Source: Methanoregula sp. (GTDB lineage: Archaea; Halobacteriota; Methanomicrobia; Methanomicrobiales; Methanospirillaceae). From it: DNA of 64,000 nucleotides. The stretch lies in contig JAJRCF010000009.1 of the NCBI GenBank assembly GCA_028679075.1, forward strand, positions 1-64,000, written 5' to 3'. A model generated the notes under the pieces. It saw only the letters and a program-made list of their open reading frames with translations. It was not told the origin of the DNA and searched no databases. Made by a program: the position numbers and the translations under genes. Shown in pieces: positions 29,601-36,765 of the stretch (positions are counted from its first letter, which is position 1; the number at the start of each line of letters is the position of its first letter).

Positions 29601-30154
29601 TCCAGTGAATCGCTACCCTCACTTACCACATATGCATAATTGCCTGATACGGCAACATCGCGTGGTTTGTTTATAATAACAGCATCGTCAGATGTTATTT
29701 TACCCTTGTGTCTCGGGTTTGCCGGGTCTGTGATATCAATGATCTCCAAAGAATTGGTGTTATAACTTGCCACACATGCGTAATTACCGGAAACGGCGAT
29801 ACTGTAAGGATTGTCCAGTTCCGCGCCACCGACGCGGTTGATGATACTCCCCGTATGCACCGGGTTGACATTCACCGGTGTCAGCACCGCAGTCGCGCCG
29901 GTCTCGAAGTTTGTCCCGGCAAGGTTCGTGATGGAGACGGTGGTCGTGTTGACACCGGCCGATGGCGTGATGTCGGTGACCGAAGGGTACGCGGTCGAGA
30001 CCGGGATGACGGTAAGGAGGAGGGCTGCAAGGATGATAAAAACGATATGCCTGCCGGTGCGAGGGCCTCCGTTATGTGCGGGCCGGGGGAGGGCAGGAGC
30101 TCCGGCAATCTGCCGCTCCTGCTCTCCCGCTTCCCTGCTGTGCACCGCGGACAC
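26657..30154 (-). CDS. LVIVD-repeat surface protein with split TIG domain and C-terminal anchor
   Basis: 1165 residues, GTG start. A signal/anchor helix (HIVFIILAALLLTVIPVSTA, about 36-56) precedes the start of a TIG-like domain (VTDITPSAG, then NLAGTNFETGATAVL). Fourteen LVIVD-type repeats follow (core ALEIVDISDPTNPTHKG; about 85-790), which should form beta-propellers. The sequence then resumes with VTVTSPTKITGTSDL and AGRYNVVVTNPRGFF, which looks like the rest of the first TIG domain. A complete TIG domain (SFTSISPTSGIETGG), a Pro linker, a domain resembling the archaeal PGF-pre-PGF module and a final membrane helix (about 1128-1150) close the protein. It is predicted to be anchored outside the cell, perhaps for adhesion. 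Confidence 0.88.
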   Translation of the reverse strand: MSAVHSREAGEQERQIAGAPALPRPAHNGGPRTGRHIVFIILAALLLTVIPVSTAYPSVTDITPSAGVNTTTVSITNLAGTNFETGATAVLTPVNVNPVHTGSIINRVGGAELDNPYSIAVSGNYACVASYNTNSLEIIDITDPANPRHKGKITSDDAVIINKPRDVAVSGNYAYVVSEGSDSLEIVDISDPATPILKGSISHGTDGALMDGSYSVAVSGNYAYVASYISGALEIVDISDPTNPTHKGSISKTTVSNLNFANSVAVSGDYAYVTNMQGVLVIIDVSTPATPALAGTLTRTVAPSLTSSMNVYVSGNYAYVVSGTTSSNSALEIVNIATKTAPQHAGNITTKNAPSILKPQDVVVVGDFAYVTGYGSSALEIVNIATKTAPQHAGNITSVSAANLTYPRSIVVSGNYAYVVGDSDALEIVDISNTANPTHKGSIVDNAGGPWLKTPYGVYVSGNYAYVASSGSDALEIVDISDPTNPTHKGSIVNGAGGALLDGPVNVAVSGSYAYVVGYNDALEIIDVSDPTNPVHRGSVVYAGSTNDVIVIGNYAYVTWDGGLDIVDISDPTSPAITGTISDGSGGAQLNAPKGIAVSGNYAYVASSGSSALEIVDISDPTNPTHKGSIVNGAGGALLSVPWGVTVSGSYAYVGGDSNALEIVDISDPTNPTHKGSIVNGAGGALLSSPVSIYVSGNYAYVASSGSDALEIVDISDPANPTHKGSISDGSGVAPYLDYPHHVYVSGKYAYVASGFSNALEIVDIGNVPLTGVTVTSPTKITGTSDLTNRIAGRYNVVVTNPRGFFAVLASGFTATESTTPSFTSISPTSGIETGGTAVTITGTGLASATQVTFGGTAATALTVISDTQITATTPAHATGAVNVVITVPGGTATGTGAYTYSPTPIPTPEPPLPSGGDADPADAKAAQNTLQQSQLKTVSASAGQVGRTSIVQVAVTGVKVNDVIITATEAHGPGNGIPPPPGEVYEYTDITPARYTAITATTILFYIPQSWLDEHGFTPQDITMYHNAGNDWQALPTTLDHSANGLVYFTATGTGFSRFAITGDRRITQESGNVTATGTVPAYHAPTQAAGRSSSAVTGNGIVTTPIVTMTTAVPGVQPDSGLPIVTLMAAGVVCVVLAAGGFLVRRWWIRRQNPALFRDKINP
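27850..29860 (-). repeat. Fourteen tandem coding repeats (LVIVD), some nearly identical at DNA level
   Basis: The repeats are about 130-160 bases each. Three copies near 28100-28180, 28240-28330 and 28650-28735 share almost the same DNA, for example cccccggctccattaacaat, followed by a common run through the repeat core. Others have diverged (IATKTAPQHAG type, two adjacent copies at 28960-29170). The mixture points to continuing duplication or conversion within the gene. Confidence 0.85.
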
Positions 30155-30173
30155 CTCACGACCTGCCTGAAGA

Positions 30174-30194
30174 GATCATACCTGTGGTATGATC
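30174..30194. promoter_or_regulatory. Perfect 9-3-9 palindrome upstream of the LVIVD gene
   Basis: The arms are gatcatacc (30174-30182) and ggtatgatc (30186-30194) around tgt. It lies between the TATA box (30221-30232) and the GTG at 30154, just after the expected transcription start near 30200, a position where a bound repressor would block elongation. Its 13-bp core recurs at 37170-37190. Confidence 0.6.
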
Positions 30195-30220
30195 CAGACA
30201 AAAAGGAAAGGATAATTAAC

Positions 30221-30232
30221 AAAATATATCTT
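30221..30232 (-). promoter_or_regulatory. TATA box of the LVIVD surface-protein gene
   Basis: The minus strand reads aagatatatttt, predicting a start near 30200 and a leader of about 45 bases that contains the palindrome. Confidence 0.5.
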
Positions 30233-30323
30233 TTTATTTTAATCTGAGGTTATTGGTGAATTGTATACATCGGGAAATGTGAGGGGTATTGTGAGATCCC
30301 CGTAAGGTATTTCCTGAAAAAGA

Positions 30324-30971
30324 TTACTGTCCCTTCTCCCTGATCATCGTGTCGCGTTCAGCCTGCAGCTTCCGCTCCTTTTTAACATTCTCGACCATGA
30401 TGCAGAAGACGTACATGCCGATGGCATTTGCAACGATCATCGGGATGTATACCCGCCCGACTACCGCAAGGGCCTGATCGAACGGGCGGGCGATGAGGAG
30501 CGTGAGGAGCATGTGAAAGACTTCCATGAGGATGGCAAAGACCACGGCAATCTTCCAGCCGGCAAATTTCTTCTTGCAGTACAGCCAGATGAGCCCGCCA
30601 AAGAGACCGGCAAAGATCGCAGTGACCGAGCAGGAGTAGATGGTGAGCCCGCCCATGCTGAACCGGTACGCTGCCCCGATCAGGCCGGCGCCGATCCCGA
30701 CCCATGGGCCGGCAAGCAGGCCGGCGAGCATGGGCCCGAGGTCGCGGACGTTCACGACCGAGCCCAGGAAGTCGATGCCGCTGATCGTGCCATAGACCGA
30801 GAGGGCACCGAAGAGCAGGATAAGGATGATCTGTGTCATAATGGCCGGGTGGCCGTCAAGGACCTCCGGGAAGATCCGGCTCCGGGTCAGAAGATATGCG
30901 GCCACGATGATGACGCACATGAGCTGCAGGAGGACATTGAGCTGGGTGAGGATTGAGAAGTCCATAATCAT
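30324..30971 (-). CDS. Stand-alone 5TM-LYT receptor membrane protein
   Basis: 215 residues with five to six membrane helices and the LytS/YhcK-type 5TM receptor pattern: ILILLFGALSVYGTISG, a cytosolic or loop segment NVRDLGPMLAGLLAGPWVGIG (given here as VNVRDLGPMLAG and GPWVGIGAG), RFSMGG and FAGLFGGLIWL. In other organisms this domain senses pyruvate or similar signals and is fused to kinases or GGDEF domains. Here it ends after a short charged coiled coil (VENVKKERKLQAERD), so any output must be a separate protein. A TATA-like tcatataca at 30991-31000 gives a nearly leaderless start. Confidence 0.85.
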   Translation of the reverse strand: MIMDFSILTQLNVLLQLMCVIIVAAYLLTRSRIFPEVLDGHPAIMTQIILILLFGALSVYGTISGIDFLGSVVNVRDLGPMLAGLLAGPWVGIGAGLIGAAYRFSMGGLTIYSCSVTAIFAGLFGGLIWLYCKKKFAGWKIAVVFAILMEVFHMLLTLLIARPFDQALAVVGRVYIPMIVANAIGMYVFCIMVENVKKERKLQAERDTMIREKGQ

Positions 30972-31145
30972 GTTCCTTTGTCTTTATCCATTGTATATGA
31001 TTTCTGATAAAGAATTCAGGTCAGGCATTTCACTGAGCCGGATCGACCTGCAACCGGTCTTGTTCAAGAAGTACGATCGAGGTCCCTGTTTTCAAAAAAT
31101 AAAAAGTGCAGTAACCTTCATTATCCCCCGCCCCCATCGGACTGT

Positions 31146-31340
31146 ATGCACGACATCAAGGCCAGCAAGAAGATGGGGAATGACATTATGGTCTCCTTTG
31201 AGGTGGACGGGAAAAACCTGTTCGAGGCATTCAATTTCCAGGACCTCATCGATATGAAGATCAATGCATCCGACCTGCTTGACCGCCCCATGTCCTACCG
31301 GATCGACCAGGCGGCGCACAAGATTGTGTCGAAGAAGTAA
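31146..31340 (+). CDS. Small conserved-looking protein, function unknown
   Basis: 64 residues, charged, no membrane helix: KKMGNDIMVSFEVDGKN, then DLIDMKINASDLLDRPMSYR. An A/T-rich TATA-like element at 31094-31106 lies about 45 bases upstream and predicts a 20-base leader. The codon use resembles its neighbours. I do not recognise the family. It immediately precedes the redox operon but is separated from it by that operon's own promoter. Confidence 0.65.
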   Translation: MHDIKASKKMGNDIMVSFEVDGKNLFEAFNFQDLIDMKINASDLLDRPMSYRIDQAAHKIVSKK

Positions 31341-31394
31341 TGCTCTTTTTTCTCCTGCACGGAAACGTTCTCTCCGATCCATTTGCACAACACA

Positions 31395-31420
31395 TATAAG
31401 TGTATAAGCAAACACTTATA
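31395..31420 (+). promoter_or_regulatory. 9-8-9 inverted repeat over the redox-operon promoter (candidate ArsR operator)
   Basis: Perfect arms tataagtgt (31395-31403) and acacttata (31412-31420) are separated by ataagcaa. The left arm is itself the TATA box (acatataag), about 30 bases before the ATG at 31429. The first gene encodes an ArsR-type repressor, and such proteins usually bind dyads of this kind over their own promoter. Confidence 0.65.
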
Positions 31421-31428
31421 CAGAATCC

Positions 31429-32319
31429 ATGGACCCGTACGATAAGGATGAAGAATGCACACGCCTCCGCGAGATCGTCCCCGCAATGGCCGGGACGTTC
31501 AAAGCGCTTGGCGACCTCACCCGGCTCCAGATCATCTACCTGCTCTCGACCGACACGAGCGGCACCCTTGGTGTTTCCGAACTTGCAGCCCGGCTTAAGA
31601 TCTCGCAGCCGGCAGTTTCGCAGCACTTAAAGACGCTGAAGACCGAGGGGCTTGTCGAGTCCCGCCGCGAAGGATTCTATATCTATTACACCGTCAACCG
31701 CGAACGGATGGTGGAGTTCCGGAAACATTTCGAGCTGATGTCCGGGACCGTGATGGCGAACTGCAACCGGGAGATGCTGCGGAGAACCGACCAGGGCAGG
31801 AGCGTCCGGGCCTGTGTCATCTACTATTCGTACTCCGGGATCACACGGAGGATTGCGGAAGGGATCCGGAACGCGAGCGGGTGCGACCTCATCGAAGTCC
31901 GGACAAAGACGACCTACACCAACTTCACCGCCTATACGACCGGTGTACTCCGTTCCCGTAAGGGTGCCTGCGACGCGATCGAGCCGGACGAGATCGATGT
32001 ATCGCAGTATGACCTCCTGATCATCGGCAGCCCGGTCTGGGCATGGAAGCCGTCGCCCGCCATCAATGCGGCGGTGAAAGCCCTCCGCGGCTGCGAAGGC
32101 AAGATGGCTGTGGTCTTCACCACCTGCTCCACCCATCCGGGCGAGGCACTGCCGATCATCAGCAGGGCGCTGGAGAAACGCGGGGTTACGGTCATGGCCG
32201 GGATCAGCATGGATGCAGAGGACACGAAGAACCCGGATGCGGGAGGCGAGATCCTCCGGCAGATCATCGCGGCTGACCCGCTCAGGGGTATGGATGAAGG
32301 AACAACAAACAGGACGTGA
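31429..32319 (+). CDS. ArsR-type HTH regulator fused to a flavodoxin
   Basis: 296 residues. Residues 15-100 form a winged helix of the ArsR family (FKALGDLTRLQIIYLLS, then LKISQPAVSQHLKTLKTEGL, then GFYIYYTVN). The usual metal-binding ELCVCDL motif is absent (here GTLGVSELAARL). After a linker, residues about 122-290 form a flavodoxin-like domain (IYYSYSGITRRIAEGI for FMN phosphate, IIGSPVWAWKPSP, VFTTCSTH). One protein therefore combines DNA binding with a probable FMN domain, suggesting redox- or flavin-controlled repression of the operon; this is inference. The next gene starts 4 bases after the stop, behind an RBS (ggacgtgag) that overlaps it. Confidence 0.9.
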   Translation: MDPYDKDEECTRLREIVPAMAGTFKALGDLTRLQIIYLLSTDTSGTLGVSELAARLKISQPAVSQHLKTLKTEGLVESRREGFYIYYTVNRERMVEFRKHFELMSGTVMANCNREMLRRTDQGRSVRACVIYYSYSGITRRIAEGIRNASGCDLIEVRTKTTYTNFTAYTTGVLRSRKGACDAIEPDEIDVSQYDLLIIGSPVWAWKPSPAINAAVKALRGCEGKMAVVFTTCSTHPGEALPIISRALEKRGVTVMAGISMDAEDTKNPDAGGEILRQIIAADPLRGMDEGTTNRT

Positions 32320-32323
32320 GACC

Positions 32324-32809
32324 ATGAAGACAAGTATTATTTACAACTCGTATTCCGGGAATACCCGGGGGATAGCAGAACAGATCCGGAAGAGCTGCGG
32401 TGGCGAGCTCATTGAGGTGAAGTCACTCGAGTACTCATCCCGGCTAACGGCATACACGATCGGGTGTTACCGTGCCATGAAAGAAGAGCGTGACCGGATC
32501 GAACCTGCCATTATCGATGTCTCCGGGTCAGACGTTGTCGTGATTGGCACGCCCGTCTGGGCGAAGAAAGCAACCACGGCCATCAACGGGGCGATTGCAG
32601 CATTGCAGGGATGTTCGGGAAAACGGGCAGTACTGTATGCAACCTGCGGGAATGCAGCCGGCGATACCCTCCCGATCCTGGCCCGGGCGCTTGAAGCAAA
32701 GGGCATGACGGTTACCGGACAGTTTGTCTTTACCCGGCAGGACCTCCGTGATGATAAGAAAGTGGAGGCACTGGCAGAGTGTGCGAACCAGACAGGACGT
32801 GCGTTATGA
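32324..32809 (+). CDS. Flavodoxin-like protein
   Basis: 161 residues. The N-terminal FMN loop is IIYNSYSGNTRGIAEQI, followed by VVVIGTPVWAKKATTAING and AVLYATCGNAAGDTLP. It is closely similar to the flavodoxin half of the preceding fusion protein, so the two are probably duplicates. The frame is open upstream to 32213, but that part overlaps the preceding gene; the ATG at 32324 has an RBS (ggacgtgag) 5 bases away. It should carry electrons within the operon's redox chain. The stop overlaps the next start (ATGA). Confidence 0.9.
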   Translation: MKTSIIYNSYSGNTRGIAEQIRKSCGGELIEVKSLEYSSRLTAYTIGCYRAMKEERDRIEPAIIDVSGSDVVVIGTPVWAKKATTAINGAIAALQGCSGKRAVLYATCGNAAGDTLPILARALEAKGMTVTGQFVFTRQDLRDDKKVEALAECANQTGRAL

Positions 32810-33609
32810 AGACTGTTATCTATTATTTCACCGGCACCGGCAACTCGCTTGCCGCTGCAAAAAAGATCGCCGCAGTGCTGGGGGACTGCGAGCTCGTACC
32901 GATTGCGTCGCTGAAGGATACTACCGGGGATATTGTCCCGGCAGCTGATCGTATCGGTATCGTTGCCCCGGTCTACTTCTGCGGGCTCCCCCTCCTCGTG
33001 GCATCGTTTGCAGAGCGCCTGGATCCTGCGGCGGCAAAGTACCTCTTCTGTATCATGACCCATGGCGGGGGCGGTGAGTCTGCGCCACTCCGGCAACTCG
33101 ACAGCATATTGCGGAAATGCCACGGGAGGGGGCTCGATGCGGGATTCGGAGTGGCCATGCCCGGTAATTACATCCTGATGTACGAATCCCCCTCGGGGAT
33201 GAAACGGCAGGAGATCTTACAAAAGGCGGATGACGAGGTCGCGAGGATAGCGGGGGCGGTCAGCCAGTGCGAAAAACGCACCCTGCCCTCCTCGCTTATC
33301 GGCCGGGTACTCCATGCGCTTGCGTACCCGTGGTTTGTTTCCCATGCCCATACCAGCGACAAAAAATTCACGGTCACGGACAAGTGCACGGCCTGCGGGA
33401 CCTGCGTTGCCATATGCCCGGCAAAAAATATCGAACTGATAAATGGAAAACCGGTCTGGAAACACCGCTGCGAGCTTTGCTGCGGCTGCATTCACACGTG
33501 CCCGGTGCAGGCCATCCAGGCCGGTAAGAAGACTGAAAACCGGGCACGGTACCTGAACCCGGAAATAAAAGTAGCGGACTTGAAAGCCCGGCACGGGGAG
33601 TCCCCCTGA
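32806..33609 (+). CDS. EFR1-type flavodoxin-ferredoxin protein
   Basis: 267 residues. The N-terminal flavodoxin-like half shows IYYFTGTGNSLAAAKKIA and a loop APVYFCGLPLLV. The C-terminal half holds two [4Fe-4S] motifs: CTACGTCVAICP and CELCCGCIHTCP. The layout matches EFR1-family ferredoxins, in which electrons could pass between FMN and two clusters. The chosen ATG at 32806 overlaps the preceding stop; nine more codons upstream lie inside that gene. The next gene begins 31 bases later. Confidence 0.9.
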   Translation: MKTVIYYFTGTGNSLAAAKKIAAVLGDCELVPIASLKDTTGDIVPAADRIGIVAPVYFCGLPLLVASFAERLDPAAAKYLFCIMTHGGGGESAPLRQLDSILRKCHGRGLDAGFGVAMPGNYILMYESPSGMKRQEILQKADDEVARIAGAVSQCEKRTLPSSLIGRVLHALAYPWFVSHAHTSDKKFTVTDKCTACGTCVAICPAKNIELINGKPVWKHRCELCCGCIHTCPVQAIQAGKKTENRARYLNPEIKVADLKARHGESP

Positions 33610-33640
33610 TGAACATTTTCCTGGATATGGGGAATTTACC

Positions 33641-34402
33641 ATGACAGAAACAAACGAACCCAACATGAATGTATCGTCGCGCCAGAACATCCGGAAATGG
33701 ATCCTTGTCCTATCATTCTTCCTCCTTCCGGTTACGCTCGCGTTCATCTCGCCCATTATCATCGTGATGGGAGCAGCGCAGGGTATTGCCACCGGCAGCA
33801 TGCTCCTGATCATCGCAAACTTCATCCTCTCCCTTGTCGTTGCCCGGCTCTGGTGCGGCTGGCTCTGCCCGATGGGCGCATGGCAGGAGATCTGTTCGCC
33901 GCTCGTTAAGCACACCGTGCAGGACGGCTGGCGCAACGCGATCAAGTACGGCGTCAGTGCACTCTGGCTTGCCCTGCTCGCGTACCTCTTCATCAGCGCC
34001 GGGGGGATCCGTGCCATTGATCCCTTCTTCGCCATGGAGAACGGCCTTGCGATCAACTCCCTTCCAACCCTCGTCGTGGTCGCGGTGATCTTCGCGATCA
34101 TGTTCATCGTTGCCTACCTCGCAGGACGGCGCGGGTTCTGTCATATGTTCTGCCCGGTTGCCCCCCTCCTGGTCGTCGGCCGGAAGATACGGAACAGCTT
34201 CCGCTGGCCGGCGCTTCAGCTCTCCGCTGACTCTTCCCTCTGCATTGACTGCAAAAAGTGCTCGAAGCAATGCCCGATGGGCCTTGACGTGAACGGCATG
34301 GTCCGGAAGGGAGAGATGGAGAACCCTGACTGCATCCTCTGTGCGAGTTGCGCCGATGCCTGCCCGAAAGGTGCGATCGCGTACGGATGGAATAAGAACT
34401 GA
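33641..34402 (+). CDS. NapH/YccM-like membrane polyferredoxin
   Basis: 253 residues. Four membrane helices (about 20-42, 48-70, 97-118, 130-155) carry the two CxxxCP motifs of NapH-type quinol or electron carriers: WCGWLCPMGAW and FCHMFCPVAP. Two C-terminal [4Fe-4S] motifs follow (CIDCKKCSKQCPMG and CILCASCADACPKG). Such proteins pass electrons between the membrane and soluble carriers, so here it probably links the flavodoxins and EFR1 protein to the membrane. It is the fourth gene of the operon, 17 bases before the next. Confidence 0.9.
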   Translation: MTETNEPNMNVSSRQNIRKWILVLSFFLLPVTLAFISPIIIVMGAAQGIATGSMLLIIANFILSLVVARLWCGWLCPMGAWQEICSPLVKHTVQDGWRNAIKYGVSALWLALLAYLFISAGGIRAIDPFFAMENGLAINSLPTLVVVAVIFAIMFIVAYLAGRRGFCHMFCPVAPLLVVGRKIRNSFRWPALQLSADSSLCIDCKKCSKQCPMGLDVNGMVRKGEMENPDCILCASCADACPKGAIAYGWNKN

Positions 34403-34419
34403 ACCCGGAGAGAACTGAC

Positions 34420-35028
34420 ATGGACGGGATTGGCACCGGAAGGAAAATCCTCGATGATGTATCTGACCGGATCATTGCGATCACTTCGCGCCGCTCTATG
34501 CTCATCGCCCTTGCCGGGCTCCTCATCACCGGTGCTCTCGTCAATGGCCGGCCATTCGGCGTTGCAGAACTCAAATCGATCACGGGTGGTGTGGGTATCC
34601 TTGACATGGAAGTATTATACACGCCGGACCAGGCGTACGCGTTCCTTGCTGCGATGGGGGAAGCCGGCCGGTCGTTCGAGCTGACCCGGATCATCCCCCT
34701 TGACCTGCTTGTCCCGTTCTTCTACGCGCTCTTCCTCTCGACATTCATCACCTGGCTCCTGCACAGGTGGCTCCCTGCTGAGAGCAGGTGGTACCGGCTC
34801 AACGTTATCCCCGTAATCGGGGCACTCTTCGATTACCTGGAGAACATCGGGATCATCGCGATGCTGCTTGTCTGGCCTGCAGAGATGTATAGTGTTGCGC
34901 AAATTACCATGGCGGCCACGCTTCTCAAGTTCGGGTTCAGTGTGCTTGCCGGTATTATCGTTATTGCGGCTGTGGCCGGCTGGGTTTTTATGATAATCAG
35001 AAGCCGTTATGGCAGGAGTCCGGCGTAA
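34420..35028 (+). CDS. Integral membrane protein of the redox operon, family not recognised
   Basis: 202 residues with about four membrane helices: MLIALAGLLITGALV, PLDLLVPFFYALFLSTFI, IPVIGALFDYLENIGIIAML and FSVLAGIIVIAAVAGWVF. A segment between helices 1 and 2 (LYTPDQAYAFLAAMGEAGR) should face one side of the membrane. There are no cysteines or clear haem ligands. Tight spacing on both sides (17 and 18 bases) makes it part of the operon. Possibly it partners with the NapH-like protein; that is inference from position only. Confidence 0.75.
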   Translation: MDGIGTGRKILDDVSDRIIAITSRRSMLIALAGLLITGALVNGRPFGVAELKSITGGVGILDMEVLYTPDQAYAFLAAMGEAGRSFELTRIIPLDLLVPFFYALFLSTFITWLLHRWLPAESRWYRLNVIPVIGALFDYLENIGIIAMLLVWPAEMYSVAQITMAATLLKFGFSVLAGIIVIAAVAGWVFMIIRSRYGRSPA

Positions 35029-35046
35029 TAACCGGGACAGGTGTGT

Positions 35047-36132
35047 ATGGAAGAGAACAACCGCCGGTACCGCGAGACCTTCGATACAACGATCGGGGAG
35101 ACCATCAGCCAGGCGATCCGGATCATCGCGTCCGATACGGCGCTCGTCATCCCCGGTACGGTCATCCTCCATCACCAGCGGAAGGCGGCGGACGTGCGGA
35201 AGAAGCACGAGGTGGGCGGGCTTCTCGTCCCGCCGGTGATCATTGCCAGCATCACCTCCCGCTGCAACCTCGCGTGCGCCGGCTGCTACATGCACGGGCG
35301 CCATGAGAAGCCCGTACCGGAGATGGACCCGGCAACGCTTGCCTCAGTTGCCGACCAGGCAACGGAACTCGGGGTCTCGGTCTTCGTTATTGCCGGTGGC
35401 GAACCGCTCGTCAGGCAGGACGAGATCTTCCGGATTGCAAAAGCCCATCCCGCGATCCTCTTCCCGGTCTTCACGAACGGGCTCCTCATTGACGACGCGG
35501 TTGCCGAAACGATCACATCGTGCCGGAATCTCGTCCCCATCATCAGCTTCGAAGGGTTCCGCGAGGACACAGACTCGCGCCGGGGGGACGGGGTGTATGA
35601 CCGGCTGCTTGCGATTTGCGCCCGGCTGAAACGCCGGAATATCTTCTTCGGCTGTTCGGTCACGACCACACGGGAGAATTTTTCCAGCGTCACGGACGAG
35701 TCGTTCATCCGGCAGATGACCGGTGCCGGCGCCCGGGTCTTCACGTTTGTCGAGTACGTGCCCATGGAGCCCGGCACGGAGGACCTCGTCCTCACCCACG
35801 AGCAGAAAAAGGTCCTCCAGGTTGTCCTGTCGGATTTCAACCGGAAATTCCCGGCACTCTTTATCGGTTTCCCCGGCGATGAGGATGCGTACGGCGGTTG
35901 CCTTGCGGCGGGTCGGGGCTTCGTGCATGTCAGCCCGGCCGGGGACCTTGAGCCATGCCCCGCGGCGCCGTACTCGGATGCAAATCTTACGAAGATACCG
36001 CTCAAAGAGGCGCTCGCCTCCCGGGTGCTTGAGCGGATCCGCGAGGCGCCGGATGTCCTTACGGAAACGAGCGGCGGTTGTGCGCTCCGGGCGAACCGGG
36101 CGTGGGTGCAGGAGATCATGGGCCGTCAATAA
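35047..36132 (+). CDS. Radical SAM protein with C-terminal cysteine region
   Basis: 361 residues. The cluster motif is SRCNLACAGCYMHG (CxxxCxxC, near residues 75-85). VFVIAGGEPLVRQDE is the GGEP SAM-binding motif, and IISFEGF and FFGCSVTT fit the barrel. The C-terminal part (GGCLAAGRGFVHVSPAGDLEPCP) resembles a SPASM-like auxiliary-cluster region. Substrate unknown; proteins of this architecture modify peptides or cofactors or take part in haem chemistry. A GTG at 35041 would add two residues, but aggtg upstream of the ATG at 35047 is the better ribosome site. It follows the membrane protein by 18 bases. Confidence 0.88.
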   Translation: MEENNRRYRETFDTTIGETISQAIRIIASDTALVIPGTVILHHQRKAADVRKKHEVGGLLVPPVIIASITSRCNLACAGCYMHGRHEKPVPEMDPATLASVADQATELGVSVFVIAGGEPLVRQDEIFRIAKAHPAILFPVFTNGLLIDDAVAETITSCRNLVPIISFEGFREDTDSRRGDGVYDRLLAICARLKRRNIFFGCSVTTTRENFSSVTDESFIRQMTGAGARVFTFVEYVPMEPGTEDLVLTHEQKKVLQVVLSDFNRKFPALFIGFPGDEDAYGGCLAAGRGFVHVSPAGDLEPCPAAPYSDANLTKIPLKEALASRVLERIREAPDVLTETSGGCALRANRAWVQEIMGRQ

Positions 36133-36147
36133 TATTGGGAGAAAAAA

Positions 36148-36666
36148 ATGGAAACAAACGGAAATGAACAGAAAGACCCGCGTGCGATGAAATCTCTCGT
36201 GGTCGTGTTCTCTTATCATCACAGGAATACGGAGAAGATCGCACACGCCATCGCAAACGTATTGGGTGCTGAAGTAAAAACGCCCCGGCAGGTCCGGCCC
36301 GAAGAGATCGCGGAGTATGACCTCATAGGCTTCGGCTCAGGGATTTATGGCGCAACATTCCATGCATCCGTCCTTGACCTTGCCGACCGGCTCCCCGCCG
36401 CTGCGGGAAAAAACGCCTTCCTCTTCTCAACGTACGGGGCCCCGGCAGTTTTTGTGGACAGGAAATTTGTGGAGAATAATCACCGGCAGATCCGGGAGAC
36501 GCTGCTGGCGAAAGGGTACACGATAACCGGTGAATTTGGTTGTGCAGGTCTCAACACGAACAGTTTCCTGAAATATTTCGGGGGCCTCAATAAGGGCAGA
36601 CCTGATGCGGAAGACCTCCGGCATGCGGAAGCGTTTGCCCGGAACATGAAAACAAAAGTTGCGTGA
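36148..36666 (+). CDS. Flavodoxin-like protein, last gene of the redox operon
   Basis: 172 residues: VVVFSYHHRNTEKIAHAIA (FMN loop variant with HHRN), LIGFGSGIYGATFHAS, AFLFSTYGAP and a CAGLNTNSFLKYFGG segment near the end. It belongs to a different flavodoxin branch from the two earlier ones. An ATG at 36187 (MKSLVVVF) is a possible later start; the ATG at 36148 is preceded by ggagaaaaa and is kept. It is followed by AT-rich terminator sequence. Confidence 0.88.
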   Translation: METNGNEQKDPRAMKSLVVVFSYHHRNTEKIAHAIANVLGAEVKTPRQVRPEEIAEYDLIGFGSGIYGATFHASVLDLADRLPAAAGKNAFLFSTYGAPAVFVDRKFVENNHRQIRETLLAKGYTITGEFGCAGLNTNSFLKYFGGLNKGRPDAEDLRHAEAFARNMKTKVA

Positions 36667-36670
36667 AACA

Positions 36671-36765
36671 ATTTTTTTTATTTTCAAAAAAATTCCGGAA
36701 TTTTTTCCGGATTTTCTCATTACATTAAAAAAAAATTTCAAAATTTTTTTCTTTTTTCTTTTACA
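36671..36765 (+). terminator. AT-rich terminator region of the redox operon
   Basis: The operon ends in several oligo-T runs (attttttttatttt, aattttttcc, ttttttttc near 36747). They surround a 12-base palindrome aattccggaatt near 36689. Such tracts are the usual archaeal terminator. Confidence 0.6.

Noticed and set aside
27850-29860. CRISPR-like array suspected from regular repeats
   Set aside because: The repeats are long, in frame and code for LVIVD propeller units; there are no spacers and no cas genes.
31429-32319. Frameshift joining an ArsR gene and a flavodoxin gene
   Set aside because: The frame is continuous, with a linker between the domains and no stop or slippery run, so a true fusion is the simpler reading.
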